A DNA stretch of 64,000 nucleotides, from assembly GCF_002846555.1 (NCBI RefSeq), contig NZ_PJMS01000001.1:186001-250000 (forward strand), given 5' to 3'. This stretch comes from Aquimarina sp. MAR_2010_214. Lineage in GTDB: Bacteria; Bacteroidota; Bacteroidia; Flavobacteriales; Flavobacteriaceae. Position numbers and translations under genes: made by a program. Shown here one piece after another: positions 34,699 through 43,240 of the stretch. The first letter of the stretch is position 1. Each line of letters opens with the position of its first letter. The notes below the pieces were generated by a model. The model saw nothing but the letters and a program-made list of their open reading frames with translations. It was not told the origin of the DNA and searched no databases.

Positions 34699-36336
34699 AT
34701 GCTCTACTACCTACTACAAACTGTCTTTTTTCAAATCTTATTTTTAGTGCTTTATGATGTGTTTCATAAAAAAGATACGTTCTTCTCTTTAAACAGATTG
34801 TACTTGTTAAGCACCTCTGTACTTTCTTTTATTTTGCCCTTTATAAAAATCAAAAGTATACGAGAAAACATCCCTGAAGAATATATCTTTCAGCTACCAA
34901 CAGTATTTATAGGACAACAAACCGAAGTCGAAACCCTTTCTGCATTATACATTTCGGATCCAACAGGAAATATAAATTGGTGGCAGCTATGTTATGGAAT
35001 TGGAGTCTTTTTTATGCTCATTTTATTCATCCGGAAAATTATAAAACTTAGGCTATTAAAAAAGTGTTCAGGTTTTAATCGCATAGAAAATTATACTGTA
35101 TACACATTAGTAAGTAGTAAAGATGCTTTCTCATTTTGGAACACAATATACTTGGGAGATCAAATATCAGATGTAGAAAAAGAACAGATTATCACTCATG
35201 AAATTATTCACCTCAAGGAAAAGCATTCTTTAGATTTATTATGGTTTGAATTTTTAAAAATTATCTTTTGGTTTAATCCGCTAGTATATGTGTATCAATC
35301 TAAGACAAACACGCTTCACGAATTTATTGCAGATGCAAAAAGCATTAAAATACTAGGAAAGAGAAAATACTACGAACAACTATTAACTACTGTTTTTGAC
35401 ACAGAAAACATAAAATTTATCAATCAATTTTATGATCACTCATTACTTAAAAAACGAATCATGATGTTACAAAAATCACAATCACAATCGATCGCTAAAT
35501 ATAAATATCTAGCCACTATACCTGTACTGGCTCTCATGTTAATCTTTACTTCTTTTTCTGAAAAAGAACAAATTACAACATCGATCATAAAAGAAACAAA
35601 GCAATTACAAGTAAAAAAACAAATCCCTTTTGACAGTATTAAAAAAGGAATTCCATTTACCGAAATCGATAAAATCCCTACAACAAAAACTTGTAAAGAG
35701 ATCACTGATAAGAGTCAAATGAGAAAATGTGTGTCTGACGAGATCAAGAAATTTGTAAATACCAATTTTAACATAAAAGCTATACAACCATATGCAAAAC
35801 CAGGTATAAATCGTATATACGTTCGTTTTAAAATTGACAATACAGGAACAATCACTGATGTTAATGCTCGTGGACCTGCTGCTGCTCTTGAAATCGAAGC
35901 CAAAAGAGTGGTTAGTTCAATACCACCAATGATCCCAGGAGAATATGAAGGTAAAAAAGTAGCCGTTTTATATTCATTACCCATTATAATCCAAATAAAA
36001 GAGGATAAAAGTGAAAAAACCAAAAAACCAATACCTAATAATAAAGAGAATAAAGTACTAGAAGAAACACTTCTCGATGATAAGAAATATATTGCTAAAC
36101 CAGGATACTATATGATTACTAATATTTTTAAACATAAAAAATATTTGGATAAGCGTCTACAAGAATTAAAAACAAGAGGGTTTAATCCGAAATTCTTTAA
36201 AAACCCAAAAGACGGATATTTTTATATGTATCTCGAAAAATACGATACTCAGGAAGAAGCTAAAAAAATGCTTGATTCGAATATGAATGGAAAATATAAT
36301 GAAGATCTATACATCCAACGAATAAATGGTAAATAA
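34699..36336 (+). CDS. M56 (BlaR1-like) sensor metallopeptidase with TonB-C-like and SPOR domains
   Basis: 545 residues. Four membrane helices in the first ~290 residues (start LLQTVFFQILFLVLYDVF; last YLATIPVLALMLIFTSF) hold the M56 zinc motif HEIIH (167-171) and the later Glu in HEFIADAKS. The extracytoplasmic C-terminus has a C-x11-C TonB-C-like domain (about 331-435, CKEITDKSQMRKC, NRIYVRFKIDNTGTI) and ends in a SPOR-like peptidoglycan-binding region (about 472-545, PGYYMITNIFKHKKYLDKRLQ). That domain set suggests envelope sensing. Pairs with BlaI upstream; its end overlaps the TPR gene by 11 bases. Confidence 0.88.
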   Translation: MLYYLLQTVFFQILFLVLYDVFHKKDTFFSLNRLYLLSTSVLSFILPFIKIKSIRENIPEEYIFQLPTVFIGQQTEVETLSALYISDPTGNINWWQLCYGIGVFFMLILFIRKIIKLRLLKKCSGFNRIENYTVYTLVSSKDAFSFWNTIYLGDQISDVEKEQIITHEIIHLKEKHSLDLLWFEFLKIIFWFNPLVYVYQSKTNTLHEFIADAKSIKILGKRKYYEQLLTTVFDTENIKFINQFYDHSLLKKRIMMLQKSQSQSIAKYKYLATIPVLALMLIFTSFSEKEQITTSIIKETKQLQVKKQIPFDSIKKGIPFTEIDKIPTTKTCKEITDKSQMRKCVSDEIKKFVNTNFNIKAIQPYAKPGINRIYVRFKIDNTGTITDVNARGPAAALEIEAKRVVSSIPPMIPGEYEGKKVAVLYSLPIIIQIKEDKSEKTKKPIPNNKENKVLEETLLDDKKYIAKPGYYMITNIFKHKKYLDKRLQELKTRGFNPKFFKNPKDGYFYMYLEKYDTQEEAKKMLDSNMNGKYNEDLYIQRINGK

Positions 36337-37495
36337 AAAAAAACGTACAGTTCTATCATTACTACTAGTATTTTGTTTAATCATTCAAGTCAAAGCTCAG
36401 TCTTCTGCCTTGACCATAGCTGATAGTTTATATAGTTTTGGAGATTACTCTAATGCGATTAAAAAGTATCAGGAAATAGTACCTAAAGATCAATACACAC
36501 TATTACAAATCGCAAAATCGCATAGAGCCAAAGGAACCTATACAGATGCACTATCGTATTACAAACAGGTATTAAAAAGTACGAACCCTACAGCTTCTGT
36601 AAAATTAGAGTACGCCAAATTATTAATGATCACCGGTAAACTAAAAAAAGCAGATAGCATATACACAGACCTTGTTTCAAGGTACCCAAACAACCCTGAT
36701 TTTCAATATCGATTAGGGGTAATAAAAAAAAGACAAAAAGATACACTAGCGATCTCTTATTTTAAAGAAGCTTTTCGACTAGACAATACACATCAAAAAA
36801 GCTGTTTTGAAATCTCTAAAAACTACTTGAAAAAGAGAAATTATGACATGGTTCTAAAAACTGCAAATCTAGGTCTACGTTCATATCCTGAAAATGTTGA
36901 ACTCATAAGTGTTTTGGGACAGAATTTCTTATTTCGTAAAGATTATGATACCGCACTTCCGTATTTTCAAAAACTGCTTGAACTAAATCAGGAAAGTGAA
37001 TTTATCCATTCTAAACTAGGATTGTGTTATAGCAAAACCTATGAATATAAAAAGGCAATTTCTCATTTTAATGAGGTACTAAAATATAATAACAAATCCC
37101 CGAACACATATTCATTACTGGGATATGCTTATCAACAACTCGAAAAATATGATAATGCATTAGAATATTACAAAAAAGCACTCGAATTAAAAGATATTCC
37201 CATAGAAGAAGATCTTCTTTCTATTGCATTGATATATCGTTTTCAGGAAAAATGGAAAAAAGCGATACAGTATGCCAAACTAGCAATTAAAGAAGACCCA
37301 AAGAATGATAGAGCTCATTACCAATTAGCGATGTTTGCAGATGCTCACTATCAAGATCCTGAAATCAAAATAAAATACTATAACACTTATCTACAAAAGT
37401 TTGGCACTGATAAAAAAAATTATTTCAATATGATTGTCAAAAAAAGAATAGTTCAATTGGAAGAAGAAATCCAAAATAAAACCAAAAACAATTAA
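36326..37495 (+). CDS. Secreted TPR protein of the BlaI/M56 operon
   Basis: 389 residues: signal peptide (to VKA, about residue 24) and about nine tetratricopeptide repeats (for example DYSNAIKKYQEI, DALSYYKQVLK, YDTALPYFQKLLEL, YDNALEYYKKALEL), with a short charged end. No anchor, so periplasmic. The ATG lies inside the M56 gene, giving tight translational coupling. TPR proteins of this kind bind partner proteins; here it is likely part of the BlaI/M56 envelope module. A terminator follows. Confidence 0.85.
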   Translation: MVNKKKRTVLSLLLVFCLIIQVKAQSSALTIADSLYSFGDYSNAIKKYQEIVPKDQYTLLQIAKSHRAKGTYTDALSYYKQVLKSTNPTASVKLEYAKLLMITGKLKKADSIYTDLVSRYPNNPDFQYRLGVIKKRQKDTLAISYFKEAFRLDNTHQKSCFEISKNYLKKRNYDMVLKTANLGLRSYPENVELISVLGQNFLFRKDYDTALPYFQKLLELNQESEFIHSKLGLCYSKTYEYKKAISHFNEVLKYNNKSPNTYSLLGYAYQQLEKYDNALEYYKKALELKDIPIEEDLLSIALIYRFQEKWKKAIQYAKLAIKEDPKNDRAHYQLAMFADAHYQDPEIKIKYYNTYLQKFGTDKKNYFNMIVKKRIVQLEEEIQNKTKNN

Positions 37496-37576
37496 TGCAT
37501 AAAAATCATGCACCTCGACCATGCAAAACCAGATACCAACCTATCTTTAACCTATTAAAATTGCATACAAAATCAT

Positions 37577-37614
37577 AAAGAGCTCGACATATGGTGGGAT
37601 TGCCGAGCTCTTTT
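37577..37614 (+). terminator. Terminator of the BlaI/M56/TPR operon
   Basis: AAAGAGCTCG (37577-37586) pairs with CGAGCTCTTT (37604-37613), 82 bases past the last stop codon. Confidence 0.8.
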
Positions 37615-37666
37615 ACATAGCCACTATAGATAGTATCTATAGAACTATTTTCTTAAAAGTTATTTA

Positions 37667-37674
37667 AAACTTAA
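37667..37674. repeat. 8-bp target-site duplication, left
   Basis: AAACTTAA, identical to 38728-38735, flanking the IS1595-type element. Eight bases is the size usual for this family. Confidence 0.92.
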
Positions 37675-38727
37675 GGCTAAGTTCTAATTAGAATATGTTT
37701 TATCTTTACTTTATAAAAACGGAGAAATGATACCAGAAGATTTTAGAGATTTTTTCATTAGTTCATCGGCTTTGGTTCAATCAGAAATTGTTTCCACATT
37801 ATTGGAGATCTCTACTGAGGGTTCAGCCCTGATTGATAGCAATCAGAGTAAAGCCATAAGCTGTCCTCATTGTAAGTGCAATAAAATTAAGGCTAATGGT
37901 AAGCTCAAAGGAGTACAGCGCTATGTTTGTAATACTTGTCATAAAAACTTTAGTGAAACTACCGGTAAGTTCTGGTACAACCTCAAGAAGAAAGACAAAG
38001 TTAATCGTTATTTATTCTGTTTACTCTCTGGATATAGTATTCGCAAGAGTGCCAAAGAAACAGGGATTTCTATTCAGACTTCTTTTGATTGGAGGCACAA
38101 ATTACTTGTCTCCTTTGGGAGCGTAAGTGTGGATGAATTCCAAGGAATCCTAGAGAGTGATGATCTTTTCTTTGCTTACTCTGAAAAAGGGAATCGAAAT
38201 TTGGATCGTCCTGCTAGAAAACGTGGCGCAAAGGCAAGTAAAGCTGGTCTCAGTAATGAAAAAGTAGCTGTGATAGCCAGTTGTGACCGATCAGGGAACA
38301 AAGATTTCAAAGTAGCTACCAGAGGTCGCATTAGTAAAAGTGACTTGGAGACTATATTACAAGGGAAGTTGGCTAAAGTAGAAACCCTTTGTAGCGACAG
38401 TCACAGAAGCTATACTGCATTTGCAAAAGACAAGAAGGTAGCACACAAAAAATTTAATGCTTCGAAGGGTCAAAGAGCTGTTGACAAAATATATCACGTA
38501 CAAAATGTGAATAATATGGATATGCGTCTAAGGAAATTTATGGAGCCCTTCAATGGAGTGGCAACAAAATACCTTCAGAATTATCTGAATTGGTTTTTAG
38601 TCTTAGAAAAAATAAAAAATTCAACCAGTAAAATGGCAACCGTAGCAGCTATAGCCTTTGCTTCCAATACTGCCTGGATGGAATTTAAAAACATAGTAGT
38701 AAATAATATGCTTTTTAGAACTTAGCC
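37675..38727 (+). mobile_element. Complete IS1595-family insertion sequence, 1053 bp
   Basis: Inverted repeats GGCTAAGTTCTAA (37675-37687) and TTAGAACTTAGCC (38715-38727) are identical over 13 bases, with weaker match beyond. An 8-bp target duplication flanks them, and one intact transposase gene lies inside, so the element looks recent and functional. It inserted exactly one codon before the stop of the gene at 38722-39114. Confidence 0.93.
37727..38725 (+). CDS. IS1595-family transposase
   Basis: 332 residues. N-terminal zinc ribbon CPHCKCNKIKANGKLKGVQRYVCNTC (two CxxC pairs, about 46-72), then an HTH-like stretch (IRKSAKETGISIQTSFDWRHKLL), then the ISXO2-like DDE domain with candidate acidic residues in ESDDLFF, SCDRSG and LCSDSHRSY, ending VNNMDMRLRKFMEPFNGVATKYLQNYLNWFL. 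The stop codon lies inside the right inverted repeat. Full length, no frameshift. Confidence 0.93.
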   Translation: MIPEDFRDFFISSSALVQSEIVSTLLEISTEGSALIDSNQSKAISCPHCKCNKIKANGKLKGVQRYVCNTCHKNFSETTGKFWYNLKKKDKVNRYLFCLLSGYSIRKSAKETGISIQTSFDWRHKLLVSFGSVSVDEFQGILESDDLFFAYSEKGNRNLDRPARKRGAKASKAGLSNEKVAVIASCDRSGNKDFKVATRGRISKSDLETILQGKLAKVETLCSDSHRSYTAFAKDKKVAHKKFNASKGQRAVDKIYHVQNVNNMDMRLRKFMEPFNGVATKYLQNYLNWFLVLEKIKNSTSKMATVAAIAFASNTAWMEFKNIVVNNMLFRT

Positions 38728-39114
38728 AAACTTAAAAGAAGGAAATGATGGAAAGGAAGGAAATGAAAATCCTTTAAAGAAATCTCCAAAACTTGGAAAC
38801 GTAAAAGGTTTTATTTTCACAGGAGTACTCTCTGTTGCCTCACAGGTAACTTTTTTATACAATTTCCCGTTTACATAAATCTCTGTTGAAGTTACCCCAT
38901 TTGAAGTAGATGAAGAAACAGAAACAGAAGATGAATTAGAGCTAACTGTAGCAGTTGAGTTACCAGAAGTAACTACTTTTGATGAACTTTGTACACAATC
39001 AGCTACCGTGTATTCTCCACATGGTGTACTCACAGTACATTGTGCGATTAAAGAAGTTGAAGAAGCTACTGCAAATACTACTCCTGCAATTAAATTTTTT
39101 GAAATACTTTTCAT
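38722..39114 (-). CDS. Secreted Ser-rich protein with FPSF repeats, last codon altered by IS insertion
   Basis: 130 residues: signal peptide (to LIAQ, about residue 24), CTVSTPCGEYTVADC (three Cys), a serine/valine/threonine-rich stretch (SSNSSSVSVSSSTSNG), a strand TEIYVNGKLYKKVTC, and a tail FPSFGDFF...SFPSFPSFPSFKF with repeated FPSF. The IS1595 element ends at the last sense codon: its GGC TAA supplies Gly and stop. Without the insertion the bases after the target (37664-37666) give TAA directly after the same Phe, so the original protein ended ...SFKF. The gene is therefore almost unharmed. Function unknown. Confidence 0.75.
   Translation of the reverse strand: MKSISKNLIAGVVFAVASSTSLIAQCTVSTPCGEYTVADCVQSSSKVVTSGNSTATVSSNSSSVSVSSSTSNGVTSTEIYVNGKLYKKVTCEATESTPVKIKPFTFPSFGDFFKGFSFPSFPSFPSFKFG
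38728..38735. repeat. 8-bp target-site duplication, right
   Basis: AAACTTAA, partner of 37667-37674. Confidence 0.92.
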
Positions 39115-39287
39115 TTGTGTGATTTTAATTAAACATTTAATACTAACACAACAGTGTTTCTTTAAATCACCCTATTCTCTTAATGTTAAAAAAACACTAA
39201 TGTCAAATATCAAATAGTGAATACAACTAATACTTCTCTCTCTAAAAAAATTTATGTAGTTTGGCTATCCGAAATAGTCTACGCATA

Positions 39288-39767
39288 ATGAGTGTAAGGA
39301 ATTGGTATATAGGTCTATTAGTTTTTACGTTATTTTCTTGTAAAGATTTTGTGCTTAAAAAAGAGCATAAAGACGATATCATAAAAGAAGGGTTAGAGAA
39401 ACTAAACTGGAATGAGGTAGAGCAACCTCCTCTATTCGAAGTTTGTAAACAAAAATCCGAAGAAGAACTAGAACAATGCTTTCAGAATACAATCACACAG
39501 CATATATATAACTACCTTATAAAACATACCATTACCGTAAAAGAAGCTGTTAATGATACTATTTGGGTTCCTTTACTCATAACCAATGAGGGAGAAATCA
39601 TACTCGAAGATTTTAGATTACCACATGATATAGAAGTACAAATCCCGAATCTAAAAGATAGTTTAAAGAAAAGTATCAGCTCTCTTCCAAAGGTTAAACC
39701 TGCCCATACACGTAGTACACCAGTTACCACGTTATATAAACTTCCTTTGGTAATACATATCGATTAA
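39288..39767 (+). CDS. Lipoprotein with TonB-C-like domain
   Basis: 159 residues from the ATG at 39288; a TTG at 39261 would add nine residues before the signal peptide and is less likely. The lipobox is LFSC, with Cys at about residue 18. The domain has the Cys pair C-x10-C (CKQKSEEELEQC) and the pattern ITNEGEIILEDFRLP...SLKKSISSLPKVKP...PLVIHID, like the domains at 33723 and in the M56 protein. Probably anchored in the envelope. Function unknown. Confidence 0.62.
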   Translation: MSVRNWYIGLLVFTLFSCKDFVLKKEHKDDIIKEGLEKLNWNEVEQPPLFEVCKQKSEEELEQCFQNTITQHIYNYLIKHTITVKEAVNDTIWVPLLITNEGEIILEDFRLPHDIEVQIPNLKDSLKKSISSLPKVKPAHTRSTPVTTLYKLPLVIHID

Positions 39768-39790
39768 AGCAGTACTTATTCTTAATTGCG

Positions 39791-39798
39791 TAGTTTTG
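39791..39798 (+). promoter_or_regulatory. Promoter -7 box for ruvC
   Basis: TAGTTTTG matches TAnnTTTG, 24 bases before the ruvC start. No TTG at the expected spacing. Confidence 0.35.
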
Positions 39799-39821
39799 TA
39801 GTATAAAACATATCCTTTCTT

Positions 39822-40379
39822 TTGAGTAACGAAAAAATTATACTAGGTATTGATCCCGGAACCACAATTATGGGATTTGGACTTATTAAAGTTCAAAATA
39901 AAAAAATGTCTTTTCTGCAATTAAATGAGCTTCAACTCGGGAAGTATGATGATCATTATTTAAAGCTAAAACTTATTTTTGAACGTACGGTAGAACTTAT
40001 CGATACCTATCACCCTGATGAAATTGCGATAGAAGCTCCTTTTTTTGGTAAAAATGTACAATCAATGCTTAAACTGGGGAGAGCCCAAGGAGTGGCCATG
40101 GCAGCAGGACTTAGCCGGGAAGTGCCTATCACAGAGTATTCTCCAAAAAAAATAAAAATGGCAATTACCGGTAATGGTAATGCAAGTAAAGAACAGGTAG
40201 CCAAAATGTTACAAAACCTCTTACAGCTCAAAACACTTCCTAAAAACCTGGATTCTACCGATGGTCTTGCTGCAGCGGTATGCCATTTTTATAATATGGG
40301 TCGAGCCGATATCGTAGGTAAAAGTTATACAGGTTGGGCAGCTTTTGTAAAACAGAATGAGAAACGAGTGAAAAAGTAA
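39822..40379 (+). CDS. ruvC: Holliday junction resolvase RuvC
   Basis: 185 residues starting at TTG 39822 (no in-frame ATG before the fold begins). ILGIDPGTTIMGFGL carries catalytic Asp11; IAIEAPFFGKNVQSMLKLGRAQG carries the second acidic residue; DSTDGLAAAVCHF carries the C-terminal acidic pair. RuvC cuts Holliday junctions together with RuvAB, which are not in the window. Confidence 0.95.
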   Translation: MSNEKIILGIDPGTTIMGFGLIKVQNKKMSFLQLNELQLGKYDDHYLKLKLIFERTVELIDTYHPDEIAIEAPFFGKNVQSMLKLGRAQGVAMAAGLSREVPITEYSPKKIKMAITGNGNASKEQVAKMLQNLLQLKTLPKNLDSTDGLAAAVCHFYNMGRADIVGKSYTGWAAFVKQNEKRVKK

Positions 40380-40440
40380 CTACAAATTATAGTTTTTGAC
40401 GATTTCAAATTCATAAATTCTAATTCTAAAATCTAACAAT

Positions 40441-41577
40441 ATTAGCGGTATCTATATTCATATTCCTTTTTGCAAGCAAGCTTGCCACTATTGTGATTTT
40501 CATTTTTCGACTTCGATGAAGAAAAAAGATGAAATGATTACTGCGCTATGCAATGAAATTAAATTACGAAAACCAGGAGTCAATAGCAATGAAACCATCA
40601 AAACCATATATTTTGGTGGTGGTACACCAACTGTGCTATCTATAGATGAGTTACAGCGTATTATAGATGTGGTTTACAAATATTATCAAGTTGCTGACAA
40701 AGCAGAAATTACAATCGAAGCCAATCCAGATGATCTTACCGAAGAGAAAATAGAATTGTTAGCCAAAAGTAACGTAAATCGTTTGAGTATAGGTATCCAA
40801 TCTTTCTTTGAAGAAGATCTCAAAATGATGAATCGTGCTCATAATGCCAAAGAAGCTAAAAAATGCCTCTCTCTGGCGACTCGCTACTTTGAGAATATTT
40901 CAATAGACTTGATTTATGGTATCCCAAATATGTCGATAGATCGATGGAAACAAAATATACAATTAGCATTAGATTTTAAAGCTCCACATATTTCCTGCTA
41001 TGCCTTAACGGTAGAACCTAACACCGCATTACCAAAATTGATCGAAAAAGGAAAAATCCCTTCGATTGATGATAGCTTGGCACAAAAACACTTTGAAATC
41101 CTTGTAGAGTCTCTAGAAAACGAAGGGTTTATACATTATGAATTATCCAATTTTGGTAAACCCGGATACTTCAGTAAAAATAATACGGCATACTGGCAAG
41201 GGAAACGCTATCTGGGTATTGGACCCTCTGCACATTCCTATAACGGAAAACAACGAAGTTGGAACATTAATAACAATGTAAAATATATCAAAGCGTTACA
41301 GCAAAATCTACTCCCCAGAGAGATTGAAGACTTAACTATTACCGATACCTACAATGAATATATTATGACAGGATTACGTACTATTTGGGGAGTATCCTTG
41401 CAAAAAATAGAAAAAGATTTTGGAGAAAAATATAAAGAATACCTTCTCAAACAAGCTCAAAAACATATCGATACTCATCTTTTATTTTTAGATGGTGATA
41501 CATTATTTGTAACCAAAAAAGGAAAGTTTTTAAGTGATGGTATTGCAAGTGATCTTTTCTTACTAAATTTAGAGTGA
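40441..41577 (+). CDS. hemW: HemW-type radical SAM protein, apparent ATT start
   Basis: Family members begin M(A/S)GIYIHIPFC. Here the frame reads I-S-G-I-Y-I-H-I-P-F-C-K-Q-A-C-H-Y-C from 40441, with the 4Fe-4S motif CxxxCxxC at residues 11-18. There is no ATG, GTG or TTG between the in-frame stop at 40414-40416 and this point, and the first in-frame ATG (40516) would remove the cluster motif. So the start is probably ATT at 40441, giving 378 residues, the usual length. The rest is typical: IYFGGGTPTVLS, IEANPDDL, RLSIGIQSF, GIGPSAHSY. HemW is a haem chaperone, long misnamed coproporphyrinogen oxidase. Confidence is high for the family and moderate for the start. Confidence 0.85.
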   Translation: MSGIYIHIPFCKQACHYCDFHFSTSMKKKDEMITALCNEIKLRKPGVNSNETIKTIYFGGGTPTVLSIDELQRIIDVVYKYYQVADKAEITIEANPDDLTEEKIELLAKSNVNRLSIGIQSFFEEDLKMMNRAHNAKEAKKCLSLATRYFENISIDLIYGIPNMSIDRWKQNIQLALDFKAPHISCYALTVEPNTALPKLIEKGKIPSIDDSLAQKHFEILVESLENEGFIHYELSNFGKPGYFSKNNTAYWQGKRYLGIGPSAHSYNGKQRSWNINNNVKYIKALQQNLLPREIEDLTITDTYNEYIMTGLRTIWGVSLQKIEKDFGEKYKEYLLKQAQKHIDTHLLFLDGDTLFVTKKGKFLSDGIASDLFLLNLE

Positions 41578-41607
41578 TTTTCTCCCTAAAAATAGTTGGA
41601 AGAACAT

Positions 41608-42354
41608 ATGATCACAATAATAGAACACAATAATCAGTCTTACAAAATTGATCTTTCAAAACCGTTAGATATATCCATTCCTTTAAGAGCATCACAAGAA
41701 AATGTAAATGCCTGGTATATCGATGGCCCCAGAATTGAGCCTGTAACTGATGGTGAATGGATCGGAAAAGTATCCGAAGGTGCTTCAACCAACTTTAATA
41801 ATATTTATTTTAACCCTCATGGCCATGGTACCCATACTGAATGCGTTGGCCATATCACTCCCGAATTTTATAGTATTAATGATGCGCTAAAACAATTTTT
41901 CTTTATTGCTGAAGTAATTTCAGTTCAACCAAAAAAACAAGGAGAAGATCATATAATTACTAAAGATCATATCGAAACTGCAATAACTTCTGTACAACCA
42001 GAAGCATTAATTATAAGAACGCTTCCTAATACCGAAAGTAAATGCAACAAACACTACTCTAATACCAACTGGCCTTATCTTACAGAAGAAGCTGCTAGAT
42101 ACATCAAAAAATTGAACATAGAACATCTCCTCATTGATCTACCATCGGTCGATAAAGAAAAAGATGATGGAAAATTACTGGCCCATAAAGCCTTCTGGGG
42201 GTATCCTGAAGCAACACGGCATAATGCCACCATCACAGAAATGATTTATGTCGACACCAAAATATCAGACGGGCAATATCTTCTTAATCTTCAGATAGCA
42301 TCCTTTGTAAACGATGCTTCACCAAGTAAACCTGTTTTGTATAAAATGCTGTAA
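41608..42354 (+). CDS. Cyclase/arylformamidase family protein
   Basis: 248 residues from the ATG at 41608; TTG at 41596 is an alternative. The metal-site motif is NPHGHGTHTECVGH (His73, His76, Glu78, His82), with Glu in place of the more usual Asp. A Lys/His-rich end region LLAHKAFWGYPEATRHNATITEMIYV also matches the putative cyclase/kynurenine-formamidase family. Zn- or Mn-dependent hydrolases or dehydratases are expected. Adjacent genes give no pathway. Confidence 0.8.
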   Translation: MITIIEHNNQSYKIDLSKPLDISIPLRASQENVNAWYIDGPRIEPVTDGEWIGKVSEGASTNFNNIYFNPHGHGTHTECVGHITPEFYSINDALKQFFFIAEVISVQPKKQGEDHIITKDHIETAITSVQPEALIIRTLPNTESKCNKHYSNTNWPYLTEEAARYIKKLNIEHLLIDLPSVDKEKDDGKLLAHKAFWGYPEATRHNATITEMIYVDTKISDGQYLLNLQIASFVNDASPSKPVLYKML

Positions 42355-42356
42355 AA

Positions 42357-42713
42357 ATGAAAACAACCCTAAAGCTCGAAGAAATTGCAATGCTTGGATT
42401 AGGAATCTATTTATTTAGTTTACTATCCTATCCTTGGTGGTTATTTTTGGCTTTATTCCTCCTACCCGATATCGGAATGTTAGGATACATTATAAATAAT
42501 AGAGTTGGAGCATTAAGTTATAATACATTTCATCATAAAGGGATAGCAGTTTTGATTTATATTATTGGAGTATACATCTCTAATGAACTATTACTACTTT
42601 CTGGAATTATTCTTTTTTCGCACACTGCTTTCGACAGAATTCTGGGATACGGCTTGAAATATGAAAAAGGGTTCAAATTCACACATCTAGGTGAAATAGG
42701 CAAAAAGGATTAG
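42357..42713 (+). CDS. DUF4260 membrane protein
   Basis: 118 residues, three or four hydrophobic helices (WWLFLALFLLPDIGMLGYI; GIAVLIYIIGVYIS; LLLLSGIILFSHTAFDRILGYGLKY). It has the DUF4260 signature LLPDIGMLGY...YNTFHHK and HTAFDRILGYGLKY. Function unknown. It begins three bases after the cyclase stop, probably translationally coupled. Confidence 0.82.
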   Translation: MKTTLKLEEIAMLGLGIYLFSLLSYPWWLFLALFLLPDIGMLGYIINNRVGALSYNTFHHKGIAVLIYIIGVYISNELLLLSGIILFSHTAFDRILGYGLKYEKGFKFTHLGEIGKKD

Positions 42714-42817
42714 AATAAAGTTATTCCTTTTATGATTTTAACTAAAATATAACAATCCCCAAAGACAACTTTTTTGATACTATTACATCTAGATAATACA
42801 TCAAAAGTTCTAAATTC

Positions 42818-43192
42818 ATGAAAACAACACCATTCTCTTGCACATCAAAAATTTTTAGTCTTCTGTTTTTATTTGCTTCTTTTTCATTCTCCTGTTCTGG
42901 TGGTAATACCAAAGAACCAAATCTCAATACTGATTTGGTAAAACTTAAAATAACACCTAAACAATGTAAAGAACCTTGGTTACATTCAGAAGGAAACACT
43001 TTAGAAAATAAAGTTCGCAATTACCTTAAAGACCTAAATATCAAGCTTAGAAATTTCGAAAACATCACCCCAAAAGATGTGGTAATGTGCCAAGCCTGTG
43101 AGATATGTTCTGGTCCTACAATTACTATAAAAGTAGACAAAACTCATGTCGATCGTTTGATTAAAGAAGGATTTTCTCTAGTACCAAATTAA
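42818..43192 (+). CDS. Small Cys-containing lipoprotein
   Basis: 124 residues. Signal peptide with lipobox FSFSCSGG (Cys26). The mature part has KQCKEPW and a cluster VMCQACEICSGPTITIKV with three Cys in seven residues, a possible metal or disulfide site. No family recognised. An upstream in-frame M at residue 1 (MKTTPFSCTSKIFSLLFLF) gives a normal signal peptide length. Confidence 0.62.
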   Translation: MKTTPFSCTSKIFSLLFLFASFSFSCSGGNTKEPNLNTDLVKLKITPKQCKEPWLHSEGNTLENKVRNYLKDLNIKLRNFENITPKDVVMCQACEICSGPTITIKVDKTHVDRLIKEGFSLVPN

Positions 43193-43240
43193 TATAAATA
43201 CCGCTATTTTCTGAAACGATATTCTTCATATCTTTACGCC

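Noticed and set aside
34334..36336. Beta-lactam resistance locus because of BlaI/BlaR1
   Set aside because: No beta-lactamase or penicillin-binding gene nearby, and the sensor has TonB-C-like and SPOR domains in place of a penicillin-binding domain.
40516..41577. ATG 40516 as the start of hemW
   Set aside because: It would delete the CxxxCxxC iron-sulfur motif, which is encoded in frame directly upstream.
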